A model generated the notes under the pieces. That model was given only the letters and a program-made list of their open reading frames with translations, made no database searches and was not told the DNA's origin. Shown piece after piece: positions 1 to 9,995 of a stretch of DNA of 64,000 bases (position 1 is the stretch's first letter; every line of letters starts with the position of its first letter). A program made the position numbers and the translations under genes. This stretch comes from Agromyces italicus DSM 16388 (GTDB taxonomy: Bacteria; Actinomycetota; Actinomycetes; Actinomycetales; Microbacteriaceae), in the NCBI RefSeq assembly GCF_000421545.1, contig NZ_ATXF01000004.1, forward strand, positions 62,001 through 126,000, in the 5' to 3' direction.

Positions 1-2145
1 CTGGCCGGCGCGCTCGGCGGCCGGACGGCGCAGGCGATCGAGCGGGCGTTCGGCCATGTCACCGTCGGCGATCTGCTCGCGCACTACCCGCGGCGCTATG
101 CGCTGCGCGGCGAGCTCACGGCGCTCGCCTCGCTGCCGCTCGACGAGAACGTCACCCTCGTCGCCGAGGTGATCGAGGTTCGGGTCCGCGAGATGCGCCA
201 GCGCCGGGGGTCGATCGTCGAGGCGAAGATCTCCGACGGCACCGGCGTGCTGACCCTCACCTTCTTCAATCAGCGGTGGCGCGAGAACGACCTCCGGCCG
301 GGGCGACGCGGCATCTTCGCCGGCAAGGTGGGCGACTACCGGGGCAACCGCCAGCTCGCGCACCCCGACTACGAGCTCTTCGACGACGAGGTGCCCGCCG
401 AGGTCGGCGATGCGGCGGCCAAGCGCTGGGCCGAGGCGCCCATCGCGATCTACCCCGCGACCTCCACGCTCGCGAGCTGGCAGCTGGCGAAGGCGATCGG
501 GATGCTCCTCGACGGACTCGGTCGGGTCGACGACCCGCTGCCGGGCTCGGTTCGCGAGGGCCGTGCGCTCCTCGGCCATCGCGAGGCGCTCGAACGGGTG
601 CATCGCCCGGAGCGCGAGTCCGACTGGAAGGCGGCCAGGCGAACCCTCCGCTTCACCGAGGCGTTCGTGCTGCAGTCGGCGCTCCTCGAACGGCGTGCCG
701 CCCTGCGGGCGCGCCACGCGCTCGCGCGGCGTCCGGCGCCCGGTGGCCTTCTCGAGCGCTTCGATGCCGCCATGCCGTTCGCGCTCACCGGCGACCAGGA
801 GCAGGTGGGCGCCGAGATCGCCCACGACCTCGGCGAGCCCGTGCCGATGAACCGTCTCGTTCAGGGGGAGGTCGGCTCCGGCAAGACGGTGGTCGCGCTG
901 CGGGCGATGCTCGCGGTCGCCGACTCGGGCGGGCAGTCGGCGCTGCTCGCGCCGACCGAGGTGCTCGCCGCCCAGCATCTCCGCTCGATCGTGAAGATGC
1001 TCGGCCCCGAGCTCTCCGCCGAGCTGATCCCGACCCTGCTCACCGGCCAACTGCCCGCCGCCGAACGCAAGAAGGCGCTGCTGCGCGCCGCCGCCGGCCA
1101 GTCACGCCTCATCGTCGGCACCCATGCGCTCCTCGGCGACACGGTCACCTTCGCCGACCTCGGGCTCATCGTGGTCGACGAGCAGCATCGGTTCGGGGTC
1201 GAGCAGCGCGAGGCGCTGCGGCTGAAGGGCGCCGAGCCTCCGCACGTGCTGGTGCTCACGGCCACTCCCATCCCGCGCACCGTCGCGATGACGGTGTTCG
1301 GCGACCTCGACGTCTCCACGATCGCCGAACTCCCCGCAGGCCGGGCGGGCATCGAATCGCAGGTGGTGCCGCTCGCGATCCGTCCGGCGTGGCGCCCGCG
1401 CGTCTGGGAGCGCCTCGCGGAGGAGATCGCCCTCGGCCGCCAGGGCTTCGTGGTGTGCCCGGCGATCGAGACCCGGGTCGCCGAAGACGACGGCGCCGAG
1501 CCGGCGCCCGGCGAGACCGAGGGGGCGGGCCCCGTGGCATCCGTCGCCTCGGTGCTCGCCGAACTCGGCGAGCACCCCCGATTCGCCGAGCTCCGCGTCG
1601 CGCCGCTGCACGGACGCATGAGCGCCGACGAGAAAGACCGCACGATGCGCGCCTTCGCGGCCGGCGAGCTCGACGTGCTCGTCTCCACGACGGTCATCGA
1701 GGTGGGCGTCGACGTGCCGAACGCGAGCGTCATGGTGGTCGTCGACGCCGACCGCTTCGGCGTCTCGCAGCTGCATCAGCTGCGCGGGCGCGTGGGCCGG
1801 GGGGCGGTGCCTGGGCTGTGCCTGCTGGTCACGGGCGCACCGCCGAACTCGCTCGCCCTTCAGCGCGTCGAGGCGGTCGCCGCCACCCTCGACGGCTTCG
1901 AACTGGCACGCGTCGACCTCGAGCTGCGCCAAGAGGGCGACGTGCTCGGTGCGATGCAGTCGGGCGGGCGATCGTCGCTGAAACTGCTGCGCGTGGTGCG
2001 CGACGGCGAGGTCATCGCCGACGCACGTGCCGAGGCCGAGGTGATTCTCGAGGTCGACCCGACGCTCGACGGGCACCCGGCGCTCGCCGCCGCCGTCCGC
2101 CGCCGACTCGACGACGAGGCGAGCGGGTACCTGAGCAAGGGCTGA
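1..2145 (+). CDS. recG: ATP-dependent DNA helicase RecG, 5' end cut off by window edge
   Basis: Superfamily 2 helicase that remodels stalled forks and branched DNA. The reading frame is open from base 1, so the true start lies upstream; 714 codons are visible. Seen in order: the wedge/OB-fold region, a Walker A motif (GEVGSGKTVVA) near base 880, the DEQH box (VVDEQHRFG) near base 1175, and a C-terminal helicase half with LRGRVGRG near base 1785. DEQH rather than DEAD/DEAH fits the RecG/Mfd group. It is followed after 51 bases by coaD. The usual actinobacterial neighbour rsmD is not between them. Confidence 0.96.
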   Translation: MAGALGGRTAQAIERAFGHVTVGDLLAHYPRRYALRGELTALASLPLDENVTLVAEVIEVRVREMRQRRGSIVEAKISDGTGVLTLTFFNQRWRENDLRPGRRGIFAGKVGDYRGNRQLAHPDYELFDDEVPAEVGDAAAKRWAEAPIAIYPATSTLASWQLAKAIGMLLDGLGRVDDPLPGSVREGRALLGHREALERVHRPERESDWKAARRTLRFTEAFVLQSALLERRAALRARHALARRPAPGGLLERFDAAMPFALTGDQEQVGAEIAHDLGEPVPMNRLVQGEVGSGKTVVALRAMLAVADSGGQSALLAPTEVLAAQHLRSIVKMLGPELSAELIPTLLTGQLPAAERKKALLRAAAGQSRLIVGTHALLGDTVTFADLGLIVVDEQHRFGVEQREALRLKGAEPPHVLVLTATPIPRTVAMTVFGDLDVSTIAELPAGRAGIESQVVPLAIRPAWRPRVWERLAEEIALGRQGFVVCPAIETRVAEDDGAEPAPGETEGAGPVASVASVLAELGEHPRFAELRVAPLHGRMSADEKDRTMRAFAAGELDVLVSTTVIEVGVDVPNASVMVVVDADRFGVSQLHQLRGRVGRGAVPGLCLLVTGAPPNSLALQRVEAVAATLDGFELARVDLELRQEGDVLGAMQSGGRSSLKLLRVVRDGEVIADARAEAEVILEVDPTLDGHPALAAAVRRRLDDEASGYLSKG

Positions 2146-2183
2146 GACTCTCGGCCGGGCCCCGGCGAGGCCGCCGCTGGCGC

Positions 2184-2189
2184 TACGCT
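2184..2189 (+). promoter_or_regulatory. Putative -10 element of coaD
   Basis: TACGCT ends 7 bases before the coaD ATG and no ribosome-binding site lies between them. This is the layout of a leaderless actinobacterial promoter (TAnnnT about 6-8 bases before the start codon). No clear -35 was seen. Confidence 0.4.
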
Positions 2190-2196
2190 GGTTCGT

Positions 2197-2688
2197 ATGC
2201 AGCGGATCGCCGTCGTCCCCGGATCGTTCGACCCCGTCACGCGCGGCCACCTCGATGTGATCTCGCGGGCGGCGGGGCTCTACGACGAGCTGCATGTCGT
2301 CGTCGTGCACAACCCCGACAAGTCGGCGCTGCTGCCGATCGCCCAGCGCGTCTCGCTCATCGAGCAGTCGATCGCCGACGCGGGCATCGAGGGTCGCATC
2401 GTCGTCGCCGCCTGGAGCATGGGCCTCCTCGTCGACTACTGCACCGACGTCGGGGCGAGCGTGCTCGTCAAGGGCGTCCGTTCGCAGCTCGACGTGGCGT
2501 ACGAGACGCCGATGGCCATCGTGAACCGACATCTCGCCGGCGTCGAGACGGTCTTCCTCCTGCCCGACCCGGCGAACGCGCACGTGTCGAGCTCCCTCGT
2601 GCGCCAGGTCGCGTCGCTCGGCGGCGACGTCGCCCCCTACGTGCCTCCGGTGGTCGCCGACTACCTCGCGGTGGCGATGACGGCATGA
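2197..2688 (+). CDS. coaD: Phosphopantetheine adenylyltransferase
   Basis: Penultimate step of coenzyme A synthesis: 4'-phosphopantetheine plus ATP gives dephospho-CoA. The 163 aa match the family length. The nucleotidyltransferase signature is at residues 9-18 ([10 protein letters not shown], with the T/HxGH-type motif), and the C-terminal [16 protein letters not shown] segment is typical. Start at ATG 2197. The stop codon overlaps the start of the following MoxR gene (ATGA), suggesting coupled translation. Confidence 0.97.
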   Translation: MQRIAVVPGSFDPVTRGHLDVISRAAGLYDELHVVVVHNPDKSALLPIAQRVSLIEQSIADAGIEGRIVVAAWSMGLLVDYCTDVGASVLVKGVRSQLDVAYETPMAIVNRHLAGVETVFLLPDPANAHVSSSLVRQVASLGGDVAPYVPPVVADYLAVAMTA

Positions 2689-3716
2689 GCGGCGAGGTCG
2701 CGGTGACGGGCGGGTCGGCAACGGCGGCGCGCGCCGCGACCATGGGCATCGACGAGGTCGGGTCGCTCGCCGCGACCATCGTGGCGAACGTCGAGACGGT
2801 GATCGCCGGCAAGCGCGACGCGGTCACCGCGGCGCTCACGGTGCTCCTCGCCGAAGGCCACCTCCTCATCGAGGACGTGCCGGGTGTCGGCAAGACGATG
2901 CTCGCGAAGGCGCTCGCACGCTCGGTCGACGCGAGTGTCAGCCGAATCCAGTTCACCCCCGATCTACTGCCGAGCGACGTGACCGGGGTGTCGGTCTTCG
3001 ACCAGGCGAGCCGGCGATTCGAGTTCAAGCGCGGCCCGGTCTTCGCGAACCTCGTCATCGGCGACGAGATCAACCGGGCGAGTCCGAAGACCCAGTCGGC
3101 CCTGCTCGAGTGCATGGAGGAGCGCCAGGTCACCGCCGACGGCACCACCTTCCGCCTCGATCCGCCGTTCACCGTCGTCGCGACGCAGAACCCGGTCGAG
3201 ATGGAGGGCACGTACCCGCTGCCCGAGGCCCAGCGCGACCGCTTCATGGCGCGCATCTCGATGGGGTACCCGGCCCCGGCCGATGAACTCGCGATGCTGA
3301 CGACGCGCGAGACCTCGAGCCCGTTCGAGTCGCTCGAGGCGGTCGTCTCGCTCGGCGAGCTCCGGGCCATGATCGCCGCGGTGCACCAGGTGTTCACCTC
3401 GCAGCCCGTACAGGAGTACGCGGTCGAACTCGCCCGTGGCACTCGTGACGACCGGCAGCTCAGGCTCGGGGCGAGCCCGCGTGCGACGCTCCAGCTCGTG
3501 CGCGCGGCGAAGGCGCATGCCGCGATGCACGGTCGCGACTTCGTGCTCCCCGACGACATCGACGCGCTCGCCGTGCCGGTGCTCGCGCACCGGCTCGTGC
3601 CGACGAGCCGCGCGCTCGGGGCGCACGACCGCGACGCGGGCCCGCTCATCGACGCCATCGTCCGACGCATCGTGGGGGAGACGCCGGTTCCGGTCGGCAG
3701 CGCACGAAGGAACTGA
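2685..3716 (+). CDS. MoxR-family AAA+ ATPase
   Basis: Chaperone-like AAA ATPase of 343 aa. It shows Walker A ([15 protein letters not shown]), Walker B ([15 protein letters not shown]) and sensor region ([20 protein letters not shown]), all typical of MoxR. The ATG overlaps the coaD stop by 4 bases. It is followed directly by a DUF58 protein and a transglutaminase-like membrane protein, the standard MoxR/DUF58/TGase operon, thought to act in assembly or maturation of envelope proteins. The substrate is unknown. Confidence 0.93.
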   Translation: MSGEVAVTGGSATAARAATMGIDEVGSLAATIVANVETVIAGKRDAVTAALTVLLAEGHLLIEDVPGVGKTMLAKALARSVDASVSRIQFTPDLLPSDVTGVSVFDQASRRFEFKRGPVFANLVIGDEINRASPKTQSALLECMEERQVTADGTTFRLDPPFTVVATQNPVEMEGTYPLPEAQRDRFMARISMGYPAPADELAMLTTRETSSPFESLEAVVSLGELRAMIAAVHQVFTSQPVQEYAVELARGTRDDRQLRLGASPRATLQLVRAAKAHAAMHGRDFVLPDDIDALAVPVLAHRLVPTSRALGAHDRDAGPLIDAIVRRIVGETPVPVGSARRN

Positions 3717-3717
3717 C

Positions 3718-5142
3718 ATGAGACGCCCCCGTCCCCTGCGTGTCGCGACCTGGCCGCGACTCACCCGGCGCGGCGGCGCACTGCTGGTGGTGGGGGCGGC
3801 GCTCCTCGCCGTCTCGCTCTGGTTCGACCTGCGCGACATCATGCTGCTCGCCTTCGTCGGCATCGCGATGCCCGGGGTCGCGGCGCTCTTCGTGACGCTC
3901 CGGGTGCCGCGCCTCGGGGTCACCCGCAGGTTCTCGCCGCCGATCGTCGCGGCGGGCAGCTCGTCTGCCGTCGCGATCGCGGTGCGCAACCGTTCGCGGC
4001 AGACGCTCGACGGCGCTCACTGGCGCGACCGGGTGCCCGAGGGACTCGATGCTCCGGCCGAGGCGGTGCTGCCGGCGCTCGGGCCGTACGAGAGCGTGCT
4101 GCCGTCGGGCGACGACACGGTGCACCTCGAGTACCGCCTGCGGCTGCCCCGTCGCGGCGTCTACGGCATCGGCCCGATGCGGATCGGCGTTGCCGACCCC
4201 TTCGGCCTCGCCCGCATCGACCGTGACGCCGGAACGCGTCACGAGGTCGTGGTGACGCCGCGGGTCACCCCCCTCGAGCGGGCCCTCGGTTCGGCCGCGA
4301 GCGTCGACGGCGTGCTGCACGGGCTGCAACGCCGGGCGCACCCGAACTCCGACGAGCTCATCGCCCGCGAGTACCGCTACGGCGATCCGCTGCGCCGCGT
4401 GAACTGGCCGGCGACGGCCCGGCGCGGCGAACTCATGGTGCGCGAGGAGGAGCAGCGCGGCGACCCCGAGGTCCGGATCCTGCTCGACACCATGCTCTCG
4501 GGGCAGTTCCGCGCCGGGGGTCCGAGGCCCGAGTGGGCCGGGCTGGTGCACCTCGGCTTCGAGCTCGGCGTCGAGGTGGCGGCCTCGATCGGCGTGCACC
4601 TGCTCGAGCGGGGTTTCCGCGTCCGCTGCGATCCGCTCGGCGACCCGGGGCGGGGCGGCCTCGGCGAGGGGGCGCCCGGCACCTATCGCCTGCCCGGAGG
4701 AGACCACGTGCTGCTCGAGGACCTCGCGAGGCTCGACTCCCCGAATCGCGGCGAGCGGGTCGACGGCACTTCCCCGGGCGGCGGGAGCACGGAGGGCGCC
4801 GGTCGCGGCGAGGTCCGCGCACGCGAAGCGAGGATGCCGGGATTCGCCGTGCTGGTCGACCCCGACGAGCAGGATGCCGCGACGCTCGTCTCGCTCCGCA
4901 CCGGATTCGAGCCCGCGGTCGCCTTCGTCGGCGAGGCCGTCTCAACGCGGGTGGTGAAGGCGCTCGAGCAGTCGGACTGGCGTATCGTGCGAGTCGGTCG
5001 GGCGGCCGCGATCGGCGACGCCTGGGCGGGCGTCGCCCAACCCGACGCGATGAGTCGAACGGGCGCGGCACCGGCCGCGCGAGTGAGCGACGCCGATCGC
5101 GGCTCGACCCGCCCTTCCGCCGGGGGGCGCGATGCGCCCTGA
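3718..5142 (+). CDS. DUF58 domain-containing membrane protein
   Basis: 474 aa. Two hydrophobic helices lie near the N-terminus (after the LTRRGGALLVVG segment). The DUF58 core follows, around residues 215-240: HPNSDELIAREYRYGDPLRRVNW, which is the family's hallmark. ATG 3718 is chosen because it sits one base after the MoxR stop; longer in-frame extensions would run through moxR. The last 11 bases overlap the next gene, so this is a tight operon. DUF58 proteins are co-conserved with MoxR and carry a vWA-like fold; the biochemical role is not established. Confidence 0.9.
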   Translation: MRRPRPLRVATWPRLTRRGGALLVVGAALLAVSLWFDLRDIMLLAFVGIAMPGVAALFVTLRVPRLGVTRRFSPPIVAAGSSSAVAIAVRNRSRQTLDGAHWRDRVPEGLDAPAEAVLPALGPYESVLPSGDDTVHLEYRLRLPRRGVYGIGPMRIGVADPFGLARIDRDAGTRHEVVVTPRVTPLERALGSAASVDGVLHGLQRRAHPNSDELIAREYRYGDPLRRVNWPATARRGELMVREEEQRGDPEVRILLDTMLSGQFRAGGPRPEWAGLVHLGFELGVEVAASIGVHLLERGFRVRCDPLGDPGRGGLGEGAPGTYRLPGGDHVLLEDLARLDSPNRGERVDGTSPGGGSTEGAGRGEVRAREARMPGFAVLVDPDEQDAATLVSLRTGFEPAVAFVGEAVSTRVVKALEQSDWRIVRVGRAAAIGDAWAGVAQPDAMSRTGAAPAARVSDADRGSTRPSAGGRDAP

Positions 5143-7519
5143 CCCCCTGCCGCTCACCCGCGGTCAGCGACTCTCGCTCACCGCGGCGAGCTTCCTCCTG
5201 CTCGCGGTCTCGACGATGGCGCTCGGGCCGCTCATCTCGGGCAGCGGATGGTGGTGGCTCTGCGCGTTCGTGGCGGCCGGCACGCTGTTCGGGGGCGCCG
5301 GACTCCGCGCGGTCCGGGTTCCCGCCTCGCTCGTGCCGGTGCTCGAACTCGTCGTGCTGCTGCTCCTGCTCACGCTGCTCTTCGGCGGGTCGACGAGCTT
5401 CGCCCTCATCGTGCCGACCCAGGACACCTTCGCCCATTTCGGCGAGCTCTTCGACGGCGCCCAGCGCACGATCCAGCAGCAGTCCGTCCCGGCGATTCCC
5501 GTGCCGGCGCTGGGCTTCGTCCTCGCGCTCGGCGTCGGGGTGCTCGCGATCTGCACGGACGTGCTCGTCCAGACCGTCCGCATGCCCGCGCTCGCTGCGG
5601 CCCCCGCGCTCGTTCCGATCCTCATCCCCGGGTTCATCATCGAGTCGGGTGCCGAGGTGGCGACGCTCGTCTTCTCGGCGGCCGCGTACCTGCTGCTGCT
5701 GCGCATCGACGTGCGCGCCCGTCGCCGCGCACTGCTCGCTGCCGCCGAGCGCGACGATGAGACCGGCGGCACCACGGTCATCCCGCCCACACGGGTGCCG
5801 ATCGTCTCGAGCCTCGGCGCGACGCTCGGCCTCACCGCGGTCGGCATCCTCACGGCGGCGGTGCTCACCGCCTCGACGCCGAGCATCTCCTCGAGCCTGC
5901 TGCTCGGCTCGGGTTCGCCGTCGATGAGCTTCGCCCGCGGAGTCAGCCCGTTCATCGACCTCGGACGCGATCTCCGAAGGCCCGACCCGCGGCCGGCGTT
6001 CCACTACTTCGCGAGAGACAACGACCGCCCGTACTTCACGGTGCTGACGCTCGACCGATTCGAAGGCGCGGCGTGGGGCGTCACCGAACGGCCCGTCGAC
6101 GCCGACAACACCGTCGACGCACTTCCCCTGCCCGACGGGCTCGACGACGAGGTGACCGCCACCGAGCATCCGATCGACATCGTGGTCGACGAGGTGCGCA
6201 CCACCTGGCTGCCGCTGCCGTACCCGACGCGGCAGGTCGAAGGGCTCAGCGGCTCGTGGTTCTGGGATGCCGGGTCGCTGACGGTGCGGAGCGTCGATAC
6301 CGACACCGGCGGGCAGCGCTATCGGGCGACGTGGCTCGAGGTCGACCCGAGCCCGTCGCAGTTGCGAGCGGCGGGAGGCCGGGCTGGCGAGGAGTTCGAC
6401 GCCTTCCTCGCCCTTCCCGATGACGTACCGCCGATCATCGCCGAGACCGCGGCGACCGTCGCAGGCGGCGCGGCGACGCAGTACGATGCCGCGGTCGCGA
6501 TCCAGGCGTTCCTCCGCTCGCCCGAGTTCGAGTACTCGACGGAGGCGCCGGTCGAGGCGGGCTACGACGGCGGAGGCTTCGAGGTGATCGCCCGGTTCCT
6601 CCAGGAGCGTTCGGGGTACTGCGTGCACTTCGCCTCGACGATGGCGGTGCTCGCCCGCGAGGCCGGTATCCCGTCGCGCATCTCCGTCGGCTACACCCAG
6701 GGCACGTCGACCCAGGAGCGGGTCGACGGTGTGCAGCGCGTGGAGGTCGACTCGCACGACCTGCACGCGTGGCCCGAACTCTACTTCGAAGGCGTCGGCT
6801 GGGTGCCGTTCGAACCCACGCCGAGTCGGGGCACGGTGCCCGACTACTCGCGGCCGGGCGCCGGAGACCCCGCAGCAACGCCACCCCCCTCCTCGGGCAG
6901 CGCGAGTGCGCCGCCGAACGGACGCCCCGAGCTCGACCCCGATCGGGGCCTCGCGGACGGCGGCGGCACCGGTGGGGCGGCCGACTCGTGGTGGCTCAGG
7001 GGCGGCGTCGCGCTGCTCCTCGTCGCCGGCGTCCTTCTCGCCCCCGCCGCGCTCCGGGCCGGACAGCGCGCGTCGCGGCATCGGCGCATCGCCCGAGGCG
7101 ACGGGCCGGCGGATGCCGCATGGGACGAGCTCGTGGCGACGGCGCGCGATCTCGGGTTCAGGGTCGAGACGAACTCGACTCCGCGTGCCATCGCCCGGGG
7201 GATCGCCGATCGGGAGGGGTTCGTCGGCGAGTCGGGCGACGAGGCTCGGCAGGCGCTCGCGGCACTCCGCGACGCGGTCGAGCGCGAACGCTACGGACCG
7301 GCGCCGGAGCGACCGGGTGCCGGCGCGGACCGCCCCGGCGGCCGGGGCGAGGGCTCGCCCGAGGCATCCGACGAACGCGTGCGCGCGCTCGCGATCGCCT
7401 GCGCCGCGCTCGCCGAGGGGGAGTCGCTGCCCGCCAGATGGCGTGCGACGCTCATGCCCCGCTCGCTGATCGAGCGGGTGAGGCCGACGTTCGGCGAACG
7501 TCCACCCGTCGACGCGTAG
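5132..7519 (+). CDS. Transglutaminase-like membrane protein (TgpA type, DUF3488/DUF4129)
   Basis: 795 aa. The N-terminal third is several membrane helices. An extracytoplasmic transglutaminase-like domain follows with Cys in GYCVHFAS, His in DLHAWPE and Asp in the VPFEPTP region, the Cys-His-Asp triad pattern. A Pro/Ser/Gly-rich linker leads to a last membrane helix (WWLRGGVALLLVAGVLLAP) and a cytosolic DUF4129-like tail. Third gene of the MoxR-DUF58 operon. Likely a cysteine-protease- or transglutaminase-fold enzyme acting on wall or envelope proteins. Substrate unknown. Confidence 0.9.
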   Translation: MRPDPLPLTRGQRLSLTAASFLLLAVSTMALGPLISGSGWWWLCAFVAAGTLFGGAGLRAVRVPASLVPVLELVVLLLLLTLLFGGSTSFALIVPTQDTFAHFGELFDGAQRTIQQQSVPAIPVPALGFVLALGVGVLAICTDVLVQTVRMPALAAAPALVPILIPGFIIESGAEVATLVFSAAAYLLLLRIDVRARRRALLAAAERDDETGGTTVIPPTRVPIVSSLGATLGLTAVGILTAAVLTASTPSISSSLLLGSGSPSMSFARGVSPFIDLGRDLRRPDPRPAFHYFARDNDRPYFTVLTLDRFEGAAWGVTERPVDADNTVDALPLPDGLDDEVTATEHPIDIVVDEVRTTWLPLPYPTRQVEGLSGSWFWDAGSLTVRSVDTDTGGQRYRATWLEVDPSPSQLRAAGGRAGEEFDAFLALPDDVPPIIAETAATVAGGAATQYDAAVAIQAFLRSPEFEYSTEAPVEAGYDGGGFEVIARFLQERSGYCVHFASTMAVLAREAGIPSRISVGYTQGTSTQERVDGVQRVEVDSHDLHAWPELYFEGVGWVPFEPTPSRGTVPDYSRPGAGDPAATPPPSSGSASAPPNGRPELDPDRGLADGGGTGGAADSWWLRGGVALLLVAGVLLAPAALRAGQRASRHRRIARGDGPADAAWDELVATARDLGFRVETNSTPRAIARGIADREGFVGESGDEARQALAALRDAVERERYGPAPERPGAGADRPGGRGEGSPEASDERVRALAIACAALAEGESLPARWRATLMPRSLIERVRPTFGERPPVDA

Positions 7520-7530
7520 AATCATCGATC

Positions 7531-8100
7531 GTGGCCACCAAGCATTCCGTGTTCGACCTCAGCGTGCGCGATCTCGTGAACCGTCCGGGTGAGATGCGCG
7601 AGGAGCGCGTCAGCGCGCCCGCAGCCCATCAGCTCGGCGAAGGTCTCGTCGCCGTGAAGGAGGGGTCGGAGATCGACCTCGGCGTCCGGCTCGAATCCGT
7701 GCACGAGGGGATCCTCGTCACCGCCGAGGTCGATGCGACCGCCGACGGCGAGTGCGGGCGCTGCCTCATCGAACTCGCGGTGCCCGTCCAAGTCGAGTTC
7801 CAAGAACTCTTCGGGTATCATGGCGGGGAAGCCATCGAGTATGAGGTTCAAGACGACCACGTGGATCTTGAACCACTCATCCGCGATGCGGTAGTGCTGG
7901 CACTGCCGTTCCAGCCGGTGTGCCGACCGGACTGCCCAGGTCTCGACCCCGAGACCGGCGTCCGACTGGCCGATCATCCGGAACTCGTCACCCCTGAGCA
8001 CAACGACCCTCGCTGGGCCGCGCTCGCAGGGTTCCAGGCCTCCGAAGACAACGGTCCGGATTCGATGTCCGGCGCCGACCAGCAGAGAGAAGAGAGATAG
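7531..8100 (+). CDS. DUF177 (YceD-type) protein upstream of L32
   Basis: 189 aa from GTG 7531. The Cys pair region ECGRCLIEL and the later CRPDCPGL are the conserved metal-site-like cysteines of DUF177/YceD. The gene ends 2 bases before rpmF, the near-universal partner; in E. coli the yceD-rpmF pair is linked to 23S rRNA accumulation. The GTG is preceded by TAGAAT at 7517-7522 without a ribosome-binding site, suggesting a leaderless transcript. Longer in-frame extension would overlap the transglutaminase gene and is rejected. Confidence 0.9.
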   Translation: MATKHSVFDLSVRDLVNRPGEMREERVSAPAAHQLGEGLVAVKEGSEIDLGVRLESVHEGILVTAEVDATADGECGRCLIELAVPVQVEFQELFGYHGGEAIEYEVQDDHVDLEPLIRDAVVLALPFQPVCRPDCPGLDPETGVRLADHPELVTPEHNDPRWAALAGFQASEDNGPDSMSGADQQREER

Positions 8101-8102
8101 TC

Positions 8103-8306
8103 ATGGCTGTTCCGAAGCGGAAGAAGTCACGCGCCAACACCCACGCGCGCCGTTCGCAGTGGAAGGCCGAGGTCCCCACGCTCGTCAAGACCGTCGAGAA
8201 CGGCAAGGTCACCTACAGCCTTCCGCACCGCGCGAAGGTCGTCGAGGACTCCGCGGGCACCCCGCTCTTCCTCGAGTACAAGGGCCGCAAGGTCGCCGAC
8301 GTCTAG
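8103..8306 (+). CDS. rpmF: 50S ribosomal protein L32
   Basis: 67 aa; the start [20 protein letters not shown] is diagnostic of L32. It lacks the zinc-binding cysteines of some L32 proteins, so it is a C-minus form. Translation is likely coupled to the DUF177 gene two bases upstream; AGAGAAGAGAG before the ATG can serve as ribosome-binding site. Confidence 0.97.
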   Translation: MAVPKRKKSRANTHARRSQWKAEVPTLVKTVENGKVTYSLPHRAKVVEDSAGTPLFLEYKGRKVADV

Positions 8307-8334
8307 TCGGCCAGAGACGCACCGACGACCGGTC

Positions 8335-9063
8335 GTGACGCGAACGGAACGCACGGCGAGCGGGCGCACAGCGCTCGAAGATCGCACGCTCGACGAATTG
8401 CAGCGAACGCTGCAGGTCGACATCGATCCCGCCCTGCTCCTCCTCGCGCTCACGCACCGGTCGTTCGCGTACGAGAACGGCGGCATCCCGACGAACGAGC
8501 GCCTCGAGTTCCTCGGCGACTCGATTCTCGGACAGGCCGTCACCGTCAGGCTCTTCAGGGATCACCCCGACCTCGATGAAGGCGAGCTCGCGAAGCGGCG
8601 CGCCAGCCTGGTGTCGAGTGTCGCCCTCGCCGAGGTCGGCCGCACCATCGGGGTCGGCGCCTACATCCGGCTGGGGCGCGGCGAGACGATGACCGGCGGC
8701 GCCGACAAGCCGTCGATCCTCGCCGACACCGTCGAGGCGATCATCGGCGCGGTGTACCTCGACGCGGGCGGTGACGCCGCGACCGAGCTGGTGCTGCGTC
8801 TCGTCACCCCGCTCATGCAAGATCCTGAGCGCTTCGGCGCCGCGATGGACCCGAAGACGAGCCTGCAGGAGATCGCGGCCCGCCGCGGCGCGCCGGCGCC
8901 GTCGTACTCGGTCGCCGAGTCCGGCCCCGACCACAACAAGCACTTCGTCGCGACCGTCACGGTCGGCGAACTCGTGGAGGCGTCGGGCGCGGGCTCGAGC
9001 AAGAAGCAGGCCGAGATGGCCGCGGCGCTCGAGGCCTGGACCCGGATCAGCGGCGCGGCCTGA
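8335..9063 (+). CDS. rnc: Ribonuclease III
   Basis: Double-strand-specific endoribonuclease for rRNA and mRNA processing; 242 aa. The catalytic signature ERLEFLGDS is at residues 55-63, the second acidic site is [15 protein letters not shown], and a C-terminal dsRNA-binding domain ends with [22 protein letters not shown] start. It runs straight into mutM with a one-base gap, as in many actinobacteria. Confidence 0.97.
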   Translation: MTRTERTASGRTALEDRTLDELQRTLQVDIDPALLLLALTHRSFAYENGGIPTNERLEFLGDSILGQAVTVRLFRDHPDLDEGELAKRRASLVSSVALAEVGRTIGVGAYIRLGRGETMTGGADKPSILADTVEAIIGAVYLDAGGDAATELVLRLVTPLMQDPERFGAAMDPKTSLQEIAARRGAPAPSYSVAESGPDHNKHFVATVTVGELVEASGAGSSKKQAEMAAALEAWTRISGAA

Positions 9064-9064
9064 G

Positions 9065-9988
9065 TTGCCCGAACTCCCCGAGGTCGAGGTCGTCCGCTCA
9101 GGGCTCGCGCCCGCGGTGACGGGCGCCGTCGTCGCGGCCGTCGAGGTGCTCGATCGGCGCTCACTGAGGCGGCACGATGCGGCATCCGGCGACTTCGAGA
9201 CGTTGCTGACCGGTGCCCGCGTCGAAGCGGCCGTGCGCCGCGGCAAGTTCCTCTGGCTGCCGCTCTCGGGTGACGAGCGGCGCGGTGGTCGGGCGGTGGT
9301 CGGCCACCTCGGCATGAGCGGCCAGATGCTCCTGCGCACGCCCGATCACCCGGGGGACGACCGGCACGCGCGGGTGCGCCTGCACCTCGAGCATCCCGAG
9401 CACGGCGAACTCCGCGTCGACTTCGTCGACCAGCGCATCTTCGGCTCGCTCGCGGTCGATCGTCTCGTGCCGACGACCGACGGCGAGACCGGCGGCTTCT
9501 CCGACGGGGTGACGGGGGAGTGGGCGCGGCAGCTGCCCTCCCAGGTCGCCCACATCGCGCGAGATCCGCTCGACCCCGCCTTCTCCGAGCGTGCGTTCGT
9601 CGCTGCGCTCGCGAAGCGCGACACCGGCGTCAAGCGCGTGCTGCTCGATCAGGGGGTCGTCAGCGGCATCGGCAACATCTACGCAGACGAGTCGCTCTGG
9701 GCCGTGCGCCTGCACGGCGAGCATCCCGCCTCGTCGCTCTCGCCTCGCCGGGTGCGCGAACTCCTCGCCGCCGTGCGCGACGTGCTCGGCAAGGCGCTCG
9801 CTGAGGGCGGCACGAGCTTCGACGCCCAGTACGTCAACGTCAACGGGGCATCCGGGTACTTCGAGCATTCCCTCAACGCCTACGGACGGGCCGGCAAGCC
9901 GTGCCCGCGTTGCGGCACGCCGATGGTGCGAGAAGCCTTCATGAACCGCGGTTCGCACTTCTGCCCGAGGTGCCAGCGAAGGCGCTGA
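9065..9988 (+). CDS. mutM: Formamidopyrimidine-DNA glycosylase (Fpg/MutM)
   Basis: Base-excision repair glycosylase/AP lyase for 8-oxoguanine. The start is TTG 9065: the catalytic residues Pro2-Glu3 must follow the initiator and only this TTG gives M-PELPEVEVVRSGL. 307 aa. The helix-two-turn-helix region (DQGVVSGIGNIYADE) is present, and the zinc finger has Cys280, Cys283, Cys300 and Cys303. Two bases from the rnc stop, so probably translated by coupling despite the weak start codon. Confidence 0.96.
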   Translation: MPELPEVEVVRSGLAPAVTGAVVAAVEVLDRRSLRRHDAASGDFETLLTGARVEAAVRRGKFLWLPLSGDERRGGRAVVGHLGMSGQMLLRTPDHPGDDRHARVRLHLEHPEHGELRVDFVDQRIFGSLAVDRLVPTTDGETGGFSDGVTGEWARQLPSQVAHIARDPLDPAFSERAFVAALAKRDTGVKRVLLDQGVVSGIGNIYADESLWAVRLHGEHPASSLSPRRVRELLAAVRDVLGKALAEGGTSFDAQYVNVNGASGYFEHSLNAYGRAGKPCPRCGTPMVREAFMNRGSHFCPRCQRRR

Positions 9989-9995
9989 GCTCGGG

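Noticed and set aside
276..2684. Long frame running into the MoxR gene from inside recG
   Set aside because: The first 800 codons are an out-of-frame Arg-rich shadow of recG and coaD. The MoxR protein starts at 2685.
1102..2721. Antisense frame of 539 codons across recG and coaD
   Set aside because: Covers two well-supported genes on the other strand and has typical shadow composition.
4433..7525. Open frame of 1030 codons antisense to DUF58 and transglutaminase genes
   Set aside because: Composition is Arg/Ala/Gly-rich shadow of the plus-strand genes, with no recognisable motif.
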